Assembly (NCBI GenBank): GCA_003696105.1
Contig: RFGE01000119.1
Coordinates: 1 to 35,503 of the forward strand
Length of the DNA: 35,503 nucleotides
Source: Deltaproteobacteria bacterium
GTDB lineage: Bacteria; Myxococcota_A; Polyangia; Haliangiales; J016
Direction of reading: 5' to 3'
The translations under genes and the position numbers were made by a program. Position 1 is the first letter of the stretch; every line of letters starts with the position of its first letter. This document shows positions 1 to 8,108 of this stretch, piece by piece. The notes beneath the pieces were generated by a model, which ran no database searches, was not told the DNA's origin, and was given only the letters and a program-made list of their open reading frames with translations.

Positions 1-1
1 C

Positions 2-859
2 GTGGCGCTCATCTTGGGCGTCGTCGTCGGCCAGGTCGGCACCAAGGCCAAGATCTTCAACGCCACGATCGACGACGCGCAGATCGTGTACGACGCCGTA
101 CGCACGGTCGACCGCGACATCCAGGAGCTGCAGAACGCGCTGCTGATCGCGAAGGAGCGGGGTCCCGGCGGGCAGGCCTTCCTGCTCGGCGACGAGGAGC
201 TCACGAACAAGCTCGAGGCGCTGTCGCTGCAGATGCCGGACCTGCAGAAGGTCTACGCGTCGAACCTGTACAACATGCCCGACAACGTGGTCGCCAACAC
301 GCTCACGTTCTTGACCGAGGCGGATCTGCTGTACAAGCAGGTCAAGGAGCACGTGCGCAAGGCGAAGACCGAAGCCAAGGCGCTCGCCGCCGGACAGCAA
401 CGGCTGCAGAAGTTCGGCCTGCCGACCCGCTATGGCGTCGTCGTCGACATCGCCAAGGGCGACGACGCGAAGGTCGCGCCGGTCAAGGCCCTGTTCGTCG
501 AGTTGGGCGATCCGATCTGCGCCGACGGCAAGCCCCACCCGGAAGGGTGCGGCAGCGAGCCGCCGACCGGCTTTTTGTACCGCCCGGCCGAGTTGGGTCC
601 GTGGGGGCGCAAACAACTCGCGACGCCGGCGGGCAAGGCGATCCCGGCGGGGCGTCTCATCCCGCTCGGGTTCGACCCGTCGCCCGCGCTCGAAGCGCTG
701 TTCAAGGGCGGCGAGGCGACCGTCGCCGAAGTCGCCTACATGAACCGCATCAAGGACATCGACGCGAAGGTCGAGGACCTGCTCACGCGCGGCAAGGATC
801 TCGAGAAGAAACTCGAGAGCGTCGCGGCGACGGGCAAACGGTTCACGTTCTTCCTGTAG
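2..859 (+). CDS. Hypothetical coiled-coil protein, 5' partial
   Basis: An open frame enters from the left window edge and ends at a TAG at 857-859. 285 residues are visible. The first in-frame start-like codon (GTG at 2) would give a short hydrophobic stretch (ALILGVVVGQVG), which looks like the end of a membrane anchor, so the true start probably lies before the window. The rest is charged and mostly helical, with Lys/Glu-rich segments near residues 105-135 and 250-275 that look like coiled coils. A middle segment with two Cys (PICADG, EGCGS) probably forms a compact domain. I do not recognise the family. An anchored envelope protein facing the periplasm is a guess from the N-terminal hydrophobic patch. 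Codon use matches the neighbours. Confidence 0.75.
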   Translation: MALILGVVVGQVGTKAKIFNATIDDAQIVYDAVRTVDRDIQELQNALLIAKERGPGGQAFLLGDEELTNKLEALSLQMPDLQKVYASNLYNMPDNVVANTLTFLTEADLLYKQVKEHVRKAKTEAKALAAGQQRLQKFGLPTRYGVVVDIAKGDDAKVAPVKALFVELGDPICADGKPHPEGCGSEPPTGFLYRPAELGPWGRKQLATPAGKAIPAGRLIPLGFDPSPALEALFKGGEATVAEVAYMNRIKDIDAKVEDLLTRGKDLEKKLESVAATGKRFTFFL

Positions 860-876
860 GCCGCCGCCCGACCGTT

Positions 877-908
877 CCGGCGCGCGCCGCGCGCGTGCGG
901 CGCACCGG
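877..908. other. GC-rich hairpin in convergent gap
   Basis: Within the 218-bp gap between two convergent genes there is a 7-bp perfect stem (884-890 with 897-903, 6-nt loop). It is flanked by a further CCGG/CCGG pairing, and it begins 18 nt after the stop of the plus-strand gene. No T tract follows, so it could be a weak or Rho-assisted 3' end. The rest of 909-1077 holds only generic GC-rich sequence and a 14-bp palindrome (1046-1059); I see no gene in it. Confidence 0.3.
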
Positions 909-1077
909 CGGGGCCCCGGCCGGGCGTGTCGCCGAACGTCGGCCCTGTGCCGCCCCCGACGTCCCCGGGAGTCGCGACACCACGCGACGAGCGCGGTTGC
1001 GGGACGCCAGCACGCGAGGCCTGCCGCAGCACGGCATTGCGGCGGCACGCGATCGCGTGTGCGGAATCCGCGCGGCC

Positions 1078-2544
1078 CTACGGCAGTGGGAACGTCAGGT
1101 TGCGCACCGCGCGTCCGTCGACGCGCTCGACGCGCGCGGCCTGGCTCACGGCGTGGTCGAACAGGAGGTGCACGGTGATGCCGGCCGGGATGGGCGTGCC
1201 GCCGGTCTGCAGTGGCGCGGTGAACTGCCACCGAGTCGTATAGCCCGACGGGCCCGGCAGCCCGGGGGGATCCCACTCGTCGCGCGACAGCGTCACGTTG
1301 CAGTTCGGATTGCCCAGTTCGTTGATCGCGTCGCCCTGCCCGTTGGCTCCGTTGATGTCGAAGCCGAAGAACACGACGCAGTTGCCGCCGGACAGCGACG
1401 TGCCGATGCCGCCGATCGGCTCGTTGAACGTGATCGTCACGACCTGCGTCACGGGATCGCGCTGGGCGCCGATTACCGACACGTCCGCGTCCGTGGACAC
1501 GGTGAAGAACGGCGCCGCGAAGTCGCCGACCGCGAACCGCTCACCGACCGCGGCGACGGCATGGAGCGCCAGGTTGTACTCGTGGCCGAAGTCGAGTGCC
1601 AGCGGCGACAGGTTGATCGTCAAGCTGTCGTCGCGCACCGACAGGGCCGACGTCGGCACGGCGATGCCGACGCCCTGTTCGTCCATTAGCAGTACGTCGA
1701 CGGTCGGCTGGATCGGCAAGTTGAACAGCACGTCGATCTTCCCGGTCGGCTGCACCACCGCGGGGGTGGCGCCCCCCGCACCCGCCAGCTGCGCGATCGT
1801 CGACGCGCGCACGGTCAGCGCGGTCGCGACGTCGCCGTCGAGGACCACATCCGGCGTCGGGTCCAGCGACCGCAGGTTGAACGCGGCGTCGCCTCCGGAA
1901 AACTCGTCGATGCCGTCGCCGTCCGCATCGAGCGGAGGCAAGAACACGAGCAGAGCATCGTTGACGGAGCCGAGCGCGAAGAAGTCCGGCAAGCCGACCA
2001 CGGTCGCATACCCATCGCCATCCGTCTGGACAGCCTGCGCGATCTGGCCCCGCGCGACCGGCGGGCCGCCGGAGAAGTCGACGTACTGCACCTGGAGTTC
2101 CACGCTCATCGGATACCCGCTCACGGGGGCACCGAACTGATCGAGCACGCGGAATCGGAAGTTGCCCGACTTGGGCAGCAGCCCGATCGGCCCGAGCGTG
2201 AGCGTGGCGTTGCCGACCGGATAGTCGCCGGCCGCCGACACGAGCGTGCCGCGAATGAACGCGTCGTTGTAGCCGTCTCCCCCGGTGACGGTGACGATGA
2301 CGTCGCCGGCCGGCACGCCGGTAAACCGGAACGTCCCGGCCGCGTCGGTCGCCTCCGGGTCGAACACACGCCCCCCGGCGAGCAGTGATACGGATACGCC
2401 CTCGAGCGGAGCCCTCGTCTGCGCGTCGACGACGATCCCGCCGACCGATCCCTCCGGGTTGACGTTTCGTACGCTCACGGCGTCCCCGCCGCACGCCGCG
2501 GTACACCATGCTGCCGTTACAACGAGTCGAGTCCTTCGAATCAT
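1078..2544 (-). CDS. Lipoprotein with carboxypeptidase-regulatory-like and Ig-like domains
   Basis: 488 residues, unrecognised specific function. The start at 2544 is chosen because GGAGG lies 6 nt before this ATG and the protein then begins with a lipoprotein signal peptide ending in a lipobox (TAAC, Cys18). Upstream in-frame codons would add about 70 low-quality residues that run into the next gene. After a short linker, the segment GGIVVDAQTRAPLEGVSVSL is typical of a carboxypeptidase regulatory-like / CNA-B type beta-sandwich (about residues 30-110). Residues about 265-370 resemble an SbsA-type bacterial Ig-like domain (LFNLPIQPTVDVLLMDEQG, then a repeat ending TFNEPIGG). It is likely attached to the outer membrane and exposed as a structural or adhesive protein. 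It lies 20 bp downstream of the PEGA/TPR gene and probably shares its transcript. Confidence 0.8.
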   Translation of the reverse strand: MIRRTRLVVTAAWCTAACGGDAVSVRNVNPEGSVGGIVVDAQTRAPLEGVSVSLLAGGRVFDPEATDAAGTFRFTGVPAGDVIVTVTGGDGYNDAFIRGTLVSAAGDYPVGNATLTLGPIGLLPKSGNFRFRVLDQFGAPVSGYPMSVELQVQYVDFSGGPPVARGQIAQAVQTDGDGYATVVGLPDFFALGSVNDALLVFLPPLDADGDGIDEFSGGDAAFNLRSLDPTPDVVLDGDVATALTVRASTIAQLAGAGGATPAVVQPTGKIDVLFNLPIQPTVDVLLMDEQGVGIAVPTSALSVRDDSLTINLSPLALDFGHEYNLALHAVAAVGERFAVGDFAAPFFTVSTDADVSVIGAQRDPVTQVVTITFNEPIGGIGTSLSGGNCVVFFGFDINGANGQGDAINELGNPNCNVTLSRDEWDPPGLPGPSGYTTRWQFTAPLQTGGTPIPAGITVHLLFDHAVSQAARVERVDGRAVRNLTFPLP

Positions 2545-2564
2545 CGCGCCTCCATTGAGTCTGG

Positions 2565-3806
2565 TCACAGCGGTCGCGTTACCCCCAGCACCACGATGCG
2601 CCGCCCCGAGTCGAGCCCGCGCGACCGCGACAGGATGACGGCGACGGTCGTCACCGTCGCCACCCCCGCCGCCGCGCGGACCGCGTACCAGAAGTACTCG
2701 TGGTCCGGGTCCCACACCGCCCACGGCGCGGGTCCCTCGCGCTCCGGCCGGGGTGACCATTGCGCGACCCGGACCACGGCCGCGCCCACGTCCACCGGAT
2801 TCGTCCCGGCGGCGCGGCCAGCCAGCGCTCCGCTGCGCAGGTCGTAGACGTGGGCGGTTACCCGCGTACGGCGTCCGTCCGGCTGCAGCGTCGCGAACAC
2901 GACGGCATCGACGCCGAGCCGCGACCGCAGCGCGCGCATCGCCGCGGGCGCGGTCGATCGGCCGACGCCGTCGCGCACGGCCAACACGGCATCGGGGACC
3001 GCCACCGGCGGCTGCGGTACGGACAGCACGACGTCGGCCGGCGTCGCCGCGTCGACGGTGACCTCCGCCGTCGCGGTCGGTACCCCCGCCGCGACCGCGC
3101 TCACCACGTGCGGACCCGCCGCCAGGTCGTCTACCACGACCGGTGCCCGGCCGCGCTCCTCGCCGTCCACGTAGATGGTCGCGTCCCCGCCGGACACGCG
3201 GACGCGCAGCTGGCCGGGCCCCAGTTCGGCAGCCAGCAGCCCGGCTTCCAGCACGACGTCGGCCATCTGCGGCGGGAACACCTTCGGGTCGTACTCGGTC
3301 TCGGGAGCGAGTGCGAACACGTGCGCGAGGGCCGCCTTGGCACCGGGGTCGTCCCCGTTGAGGAACCGCGCGATGGCGAGCTGGCGGTAGGCGGCGACGA
3401 GCCGGTGCGGGCCGCCGTCGCGCAGCGCGAGGTCCGGCAAGTTGTCGCGGTATGCGGCGATCGCCCGCTCGAGCGACGCGATCGCGGCGTCGAGGTCGAG
3501 GTCGGCGACCTGATCCCGGGCGGCGCGCAATGCGGCGTCGCCCTCGGCGAGGCGCACGTCGGGCGCCGGCGCGCCGGTCGGCCGCTCCGGTGTCAGCACC
3601 GCCGTCGTCCCGTCGCCGCGAATGCCGCGGGCCAGCGCGTCCTCGATCTGGCGGCGGCGGCCCTCGGGCACGCCGGGCGCCGGCAACACCACCACGTACA
3701 TCCGCCGCGGCGCGGTCCCGCGCCGCGCGGCCCGCGCAGGCGGGGCGAGCCCGCCAAGCAGCGCGGTCGCCAACGCAACCGGCACCAGCGATCGCCCGGC
3801 GTTCAC
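2565..3806 (-). CDS. Secreted TPR/PEGA-domain protein with C-terminal membrane segment
   Basis: 413 residues starting with GTG. The N-terminus is a signal peptide ending near APPARA|A. Residues about 75-180 are helical with TPR-like spacing (LDAAIASLERAIAAYRDNLPDL). Residues about 200-255 form a PEGA-type beta domain (ATIYVDGEERGRAPVVVDDL, then GPHVV). A further alpha/beta segment follows at about 285-335. A membrane helix is predicted near residues 365-385, leaving a short basic tail. PEGA proteins are envelope proteins that often sit beside TPR and surface-layer functions; the exact role here is unknown. The start has no Shine-Dalgarno sequence but has TACAAT exactly 6 nt upstream, suggesting a leaderless transcript. 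The Ig-like lipoprotein follows 20 bp downstream. Confidence 0.8.
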   Translation of the reverse strand: MNAGRSLVPVALATALLGGLAPPARAARRGTAPRRMYVVVLPAPGVPEGRRRQIEDALARGIRGDGTTAVLTPERPTGAPAPDVRLAEGDAALRAARDQVADLDLDAAIASLERAIAAYRDNLPDLALRDGGPHRLVAAYRQLAIARFLNGDDPGAKAALAHVFALAPETEYDPKVFPPQMADVVLEAGLLAAELGPGQLRVRVSGGDATIYVDGEERGRAPVVVDDLAAGPHVVSAVAAGVPTATAEVTVDAATPADVVLSVPQPPVAVPDAVLAVRDGVGRSTAPAAMRALRSRLGVDAVVFATLQPDGRRTRVTAHVYDLRSGALAGRAAGTNPVDVGAAVVRVAQWSPRPEREGPAPWAVWDPDHEYFWYAVRAAAGVATVTTVAVILSRSRGLDSGRRIVVLGVTRPL

Positions 3807-3812
3807 GTGCCG

Positions 3813-3818
3813 ATTGTA
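3813..3818 (-). promoter_or_regulatory. -10 box of a leaderless promoter
   Basis: TACAAT (5 of 6 matches to the sigma-70 consensus) ends 6 nt before the GTG start at 3806, so transcription would begin at or next to the start codon. No convincing -35 hexamer is visible at 16-18 bp spacing. Confidence 0.45.
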
Positions 3819-3867
3819 GCCCGGAACCGCGTCAGCCGGGCGCGCACCCGCGAGCGCCTGGCCCTCG

Positions 3868-4785
3868 CTACTTGCCGCCGCGCAGGATGCGGTCGACCGC
3901 GTCTTCGTTGGACTCGGTCAAGGTCGTCGAGCTGTTTTCGTCCTCGACGACGGCGTCAATGATGCGGTTGTCGTCGCGCTTTTCGGGCGCGCGCTCGGCG
4001 CGGCGATCGTGAATCCACCGCTCGACGCGCGCGTCCGACAGCGCCAGGCAAAACGTGCCGTAGAAATCGAGGCGGTTGATCGCGCGCAAGTAGTACTTGT
4101 CGTCGCGCCACTCGACGTGCTTGATGCGCTGATCGCCGTATTTGTCCTCCTCGAATACGACCTTGCCGGGACCGTAGCGTCCCTCCATCGCCTGGTGGAA
4201 GTACGCGAACGTTCGCTTGCCCTCCGGAAACATCCGCGCGTCGAACGCCAGGTACATCTTGTACAGCTCGCCGTCGACGAAGAAGAAAAACCGCCGCTGG
4301 TTGATGTTCTTCTCCGGGTCGGACTCCCAGAACACCAACATGGCCTCGTCGTTTCCGTGTGCAAACTCCGTGTCGATGATCGACACGTCCCACGTCTTCT
4401 TCTTGCCGTCGAACTTGGTGTAGCTGGCGTAGATGCGCTTCTTTTCCTTCTTCGCCTTCTCGCGCAGCTTGTCCTGCTCGTAGACGTCGGTCGTCGCGGC
4501 GATCTGGTCCTTGTACTTTTCGTCGATGCGCTTGTAGAGAACTCCGAGCACCTGCTTGGGCGACATGCCGAACTCGAAGCCGTTCATCAACTCCCCGATC
4601 GCCTTGTGATCGACCGCGGGCGCCGCGTCGGACGCCTGGCTCCGTGCCCCCCTCTTGTGTTTCTTCTTTTTGCCCTTGCGGGCCTTGGCCGCCGCTTCGG
4701 GCATCCCGCCGGTCACCGGTCCGGATGCGATGGACAGCGCGAAGCCGCATGCGAGAGCCCAGAGCAATTTGGTGTTTCCGATCAT
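3868..4785 (-). CDS. Secreted basic protein of unknown function
   Basis: 305 residues, family not recognised. The start at 4785 is set by GGAGG 7 nt upstream and by the hydrophobic signal peptide that follows; a longer frame upstream is arginine- and alanine-rich and has no such signal. After the signal peptide comes a strongly basic stretch (KARKGKKKKHKRGAR, about residues 36-50), then a soluble domain rich in Tyr, Lys and Glu (about 60-260) with FEFGMSPKQVLGVLYKRIDE near its beginning and repeated aromatic strands (RRFFFFVDGELYKMYLAFDA). The phrase GMSPKQV resembles the opening of small periplasmic domains in which a helix precedes a beta sheet. The C-terminus is acidic. A candidate -10 (TACACT) lies at 4836-4841, giving a leader of roughly 45 nt. 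The stop is followed by a 61-bp gap to the PEGA/TPR gene. Confidence 0.75.
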   Translation of the reverse strand: MIGNTKLLWALACGFALSIASGPVTGGMPEAAAKARKGKKKKHKRGARSQASDAAPAVDHKAIGELMNGFEFGMSPKQVLGVLYKRIDEKYKDQIAATTDVYEQDKLREKAKKEKKRIYASYTKFDGKKKTWDVSIIDTEFAHGNDEAMLVFWESDPEKNINQRRFFFFVDGELYKMYLAFDARMFPEGKRTFAYFHQAMEGRYGPGKVVFEEDKYGDQRIKHVEWRDDKYYLRAINRLDFYGTFCLALSDARVERWIHDRRAERAPEKRDDNRIIDAVVEDENSSTTLTESNEDAVDRILRGGK

Positions 4786-4968
4786 GAACAGGCCTCCGAG
4801 TGAACGCGCCGGCAGCCGCCGCGCGGCCTGGGGCAAGTGTACTGGGAGATGCGCGGATCGGCTACCTCGAGCCACCGCACAGCCGAGCCGGGGCCGCGCC
4901 GGCGCCCTCGCGGCGATCCCGACGCGCGCGGCGGCGCGTCTATTCACGCGGGCGTGCGCGGCGGCGCG

Positions 4969-7962
4969 CTACGGCCGCAGATCGACCGCCGGTCGCTCGC
5001 GCGCGAGCGACTCGGATGCCCCGGTGAGCACGTCCGGCGTCACGATGATGTCGGTTTCGCGGCCCGAAATCGAGCCGTGGCAGCCGGCGCACACCGCGTC
5101 GAACAGGTCGGTCGCGACCCCCATGCTGACGGCCTCCCCCGGCCCGAGTTGGTGCGTCTCGGTCATCGACAGCAGCGTCGCGCCCGACGCGTCCTCGAGC
5201 GCGAGCACCACCGGGCGGCGCGCCGGCAACAGCATGCGAACCGAGCCGTCCGGCTCGAGCGGCGCGCGGCCGATGAGCTCTCGCTCCTGGTAGATGCCGT
5301 TGACGTTGCCCGACGTCGTGCCCGGCGGAGGCGCCTTCTCCAGGTAGACCGCCAGGTGAGTCGCGCCGGCGTACGCGTCGCGCGGGCGGCCGCGCCGCAG
5401 GTTGGCGGTAAACAGGGTCATCGTCGTCGGCGCGTCGATCATGTGCAGCAGTGCGGAGTCCTCGCCGCCCGTCTCGCTCGGCTGTGCGCCGCCGCCGAAC
5501 ACGAGCTGGCGCCGGTTGATGTAGCCGGCGTGCGGCGGTCGCTTGATCGCGAGCACCGCCTCGACCTGCTGGCCGGGGCCGGACACGAGCACCTGGCGGT
5601 CGGGCGTACACGTCGCGCCGGGCGCCGGAGGCACGCACGGCCGCGTGTAGACGATGTCGAAGTCGATCGACGTGAGCGCACCGAGGTCGCCAGTGAACGC
5701 GGCGTACGACACGATGATGCCGCCGTCGGGCGCCGTCGTCGGCGACCGGTAGGCGCCGACGGTCGCCGTGCCGACCCGACCCGTCGCCGCCGGATCGACA
5801 ATCGTCATCGACTTGAGGAACCCCTCGTCGTCACGCCCGGCCTCGAACGGCCCGACGCTGCGATTGAAGATTGCGAGCGTTCCGGCGCCGGCGCGCGCGC
5901 CGCGATCGGACAGAATCAACAGGAAGTTCCCGTTGGAACCTTCCCGGATCTCGGTGGCCTGCTGATAGTCCACCGACGGGCAGGTCGCGTCGAGATCGCG
6001 CAGATCGCAGAATTTCGATTGTGCCCGCTGCGCGAGCAGCGGGTGGTAGTCGGTGAGATCCCAATTGATGCGCCGGCCGCTGATCTGGTAGAAGCCGTCG
6101 CTCACCTTCTCGGTGGACATGATCATGCGGCCTTCGCGCATGAACGCCGGCGACAGCTCGCTGTTGAGCAGCACGGTCACCTGTTCGGGGTTCGATCCGT
6201 CCGCGCGCATCCGCCAGATGTCCGATTGCGGCAAGAACAGCGCGCGCGACACGGTGCCCGCACGCGACGTCGCGAACGCGATCCACTCGCCGTCCGGCGA
6301 CCACGCCGGGTCGAAACGATGAACGAGCATCCCGTCGACCCGGTCCGGGAACCCGTCGGGGACGATTTCGGTGCATCCTCCCCCGTCGATGTCGACGGTA
6401 TAGATCCGCCGCGGGTCGTCGGCGGCGACGCGCATCGCGAACGCGATCGTCCGGCCGTCGATGTTCACGTCGGGGCCGCTGATGTCGCGGGTCGCGCGAG
6501 TCCCGGGACACCCCGCCAGCAGGTCGACCGGCGCGCCGACCGCTGCGATCGAACCATCGGGTCCGAGCGTGAGATCCGCGCGCAGCAGCGACGAGCCCGG
6601 CTGGTACGTGTCGAACTCCAGCGGCGTGGCGACGTGGTCCTCGTCGCGGTCGACATAGATCATCGGGATCGTATCGCCGGGTTCCATCGGCGTGACCTGT
6701 CCGGCCGCCAGCAGCTTGTCCCGTTCGATGTCCACCCAGCGCTGGAAGGTGCAAAACGGCGTGGCGGTGGCCGGGTCGTAGTCGGCCGGGCAGGCCGACG
6801 GCAGCGACGGGCCGGAGCCCGCGGCCACGAGCACGGCGCCGCCCCGGTGACGGATACCGCCGTCGGACGCGAAGATGCCCTTGGCCACCGCACGGCTGGC
6901 GCGCGCGTCCGCAAATTCCATCGCCATGAAATCGTTCTTGAGCAGCTCGTAGTTCTTCTCCAGCGCCACGGCGGAGAAGAACCCTCGGCTGCCCGAGCGA
7001 AGCTTCAGATCGTTGAACGCCTGCGGGCTGTGGCACGCCTCGAACGAACAGCCGCGGGAAAGCAGCAGCGGTTGGACGTGGTCGGCAAAGAACTCCTTGC
7101 CCGGATCCCCGTCGCCGAACTCGATCGCGCCGACCTTCTCCGCCCAGCCCCGGATGGTCTGGTAGTCCGCATCGTCCCGGCTGCCGAAGTGGTCGCCGCC
7201 GGTGTGCGCGTAGCCACCCGCCGTAACGGCGAGCGGTCGGTTTAGCAGTTCGGAGTTGTCGACCTGCGCGTCGACGAACGCCTGGGCCTGGCGGAAGTTG
7301 AACGCCAGCTGCCGGTCGTCGTCGCCGCACGTGATGTAGAAGTCGGACTGCCCGGCGCCGTGACAGTTGCCGCTGTTGCACCGCTCGAGCACCGGCATGA
7401 CCTCGTCGCGGAAGCGCGCGAACTCGGGGTGGGCGCGGACCTCCATCTCCGTCGCCGCGTCGAAGTCCGGCGGAACGTCCGGCGAGCACGGCCCCGTGCC
7501 GTCCACGGGGGGCGACGGCGGAGGCAGGCCGTTTTCGGTCGCGCCGCGCTCCATCCACGTCTGCAAGGTCAAGTAGGCGGGGGATCCGACCTGGAACACG
7601 GGGCCGCCGGAGTGCGGGATGTCCAGGCACAGGAACTCGCCCCGGTAAGGAATCTGCACCTCGCAGGTCGCGCCGACCGCCTTGACGAGCAGCAGCGGGA
7701 TCGGATACGCGCCGAACGATCGCAGCACGTCGCGCCGCTTCTGCACGTTGTCGAACGACGTGAGGTCGAGGTTGCCGGCGGTGAACGCGAACGGATCGTC
7801 CGGGTCAGCCGCGTGGCAGCCCGCGACGTTGCGCACGCACGACTGCGCGAAGATCGGCGCGATCGTGTCGTCGTAAAACGTCGTGCCCGGGGCCGGCTCA
7901 TCGGTGCAGGCCCCCAGGGCCACCCACGAGCACACGAGCAGCAGCAGGCGAGTCGAACGCAT
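4969..7962 (-). CDS. Tetraheme PD40 beta-propeller lipoprotein, HzsA-related
   Basis: 997 residues with a lipobox (ALGAC, Cys19). Three cytochrome-c-like repeats lie N-terminally. Each has the form F-x-D/E-x-V/I-x-P-L/F followed by a heme site: CVRNVAGCH (Cys42-His50, a rare C-x6-CH), CNSGNCH (about residue 195, C-x4-CH) and CSFEACH (about residue 307, C-x4-CH). The middle is a PD40/TolB-type propeller (FDPAWSPDGEWIAFATS; MRADGSNPEQVT). The C-terminus has the HzsA-type pattern of DGS, PA-x2-P, a conserved D-x2-G and PGE, followed by a canonical CAGCH (about residue 959). The likely role is periplasmic or outer-membrane electron transfer, possibly with substrate binding by the propeller. It lies downstream of the HEAT and diheme genes but behind a hairpin and its own -10 box, so it is probably a separate transcript. 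Function is inferred; heme attachment at C-x6-CH is uncertain. Confidence 0.85.
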   Translation of the reverse strand: MRSTRLLLLVCSWVALGACTDEPAPGTTFYDDTIAPIFAQSCVRNVAGCHAADPDDPFAFTAGNLDLTSFDNVQKRRDVLRSFGAYPIPLLLVKAVGATCEVQIPYRGEFLCLDIPHSGGPVFQVGSPAYLTLQTWMERGATENGLPPPSPPVDGTGPCSPDVPPDFDAATEMEVRAHPEFARFRDEVMPVLERCNSGNCHGAGQSDFYITCGDDDRQLAFNFRQAQAFVDAQVDNSELLNRPLAVTAGGYAHTGGDHFGSRDDADYQTIRGWAEKVGAIEFGDGDPGKEFFADHVQPLLLSRGCSFEACHSPQAFNDLKLRSGSRGFFSAVALEKNYELLKNDFMAMEFADARASRAVAKGIFASDGGIRHRGGAVLVAAGSGPSLPSACPADYDPATATPFCTFQRWVDIERDKLLAAGQVTPMEPGDTIPMIYVDRDEDHVATPLEFDTYQPGSSLLRADLTLGPDGSIAAVGAPVDLLAGCPGTRATRDISGPDVNIDGRTIAFAMRVAADDPRRIYTVDIDGGGCTEIVPDGFPDRVDGMLVHRFDPAWSPDGEWIAFATSRAGTVSRALFLPQSDIWRMRADGSNPEQVTVLLNSELSPAFMREGRMIMSTEKVSDGFYQISGRRINWDLTDYHPLLAQRAQSKFCDLRDLDATCPSVDYQQATEIREGSNGNFLLILSDRGARAGAGTLAIFNRSVGPFEAGRDDEGFLKSMTIVDPAATGRVGTATVGAYRSPTTAPDGGIIVSYAAFTGDLGALTSIDFDIVYTRPCVPPAPGATCTPDRQVLVSGPGQQVEAVLAIKRPPHAGYINRRQLVFGGGAQPSETGGEDSALLHMIDAPTTMTLFTANLRRGRPRDAYAGATHLAVYLEKAPPPGTTSGNVNGIYQERELIGRAPLEPDGSVRMLLPARRPVVLALEDASGATLLSMTETHQLGPGEAVSMGVATDLFDAVCAGCHGSISGRETDIIVTPDVLTGASESLARERPAVDLRP

Positions 7963-7969
7963 CGGTTGG

Positions 7970-7975
7970 ATCGTA
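7970..7975 (-). promoter_or_regulatory. -10 box of a leaderless promoter
   Basis: TACGAT (4 of 6 consensus matches) ends 7 nt before the ATG at 7962. There is no Shine-Dalgarno sequence in front of that ATG. The -35 region is unconvincing. The box sits just after the terminator-like hairpin at 7996-8030, which fits a new transcription unit starting here. Confidence 0.4.
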
Positions 7976-7995
7976 CTCTAGGTCGAAAAGGACTG

Positions 7996-8030
7996 CGGCG
8001 GGCTCGAACGCAGTGCAATCGAGCCCGCCG
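7996..8030 (-). terminator. Perfect 12-bp hairpin, probable intrinsic terminator
   Basis: 7996-8007 (CGGCGGGCTCGA) pairs perfectly with 8019-8030 across an 11-nt loop. On the minus strand the hairpin is followed within a few bases by CCTTTTCG, a short T tract. It stands about 80 nt after the stop of the HEAT-repeat gene and 34 bp before the tetraheme lipoprotein start. It probably ends the sigma-54 transcript or attenuates read-through. Confidence 0.55.
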
Positions 8031-8108
8031 GCGTAGGAGGATCTAGGTAGGGCGCACGCCCACCTTTTCCCTCACGTCATCGTGAAACGGCTGCTGGCGC
8101 ATCGGGGC

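Noticed and set aside
1046-1059. 14-bp palindrome CACGCGATCGCGTG
   Set aside because: GATC/CGCG palindromes arise easily in such GC-rich sequence; it lies between convergent genes where no promoter is expected.
4837-7245. Open frame of about 800 codons on the plus strand, antisense to the tetraheme lipoprotein
   Set aside because: Same artefact; extreme Arg content and no recognisable domain.
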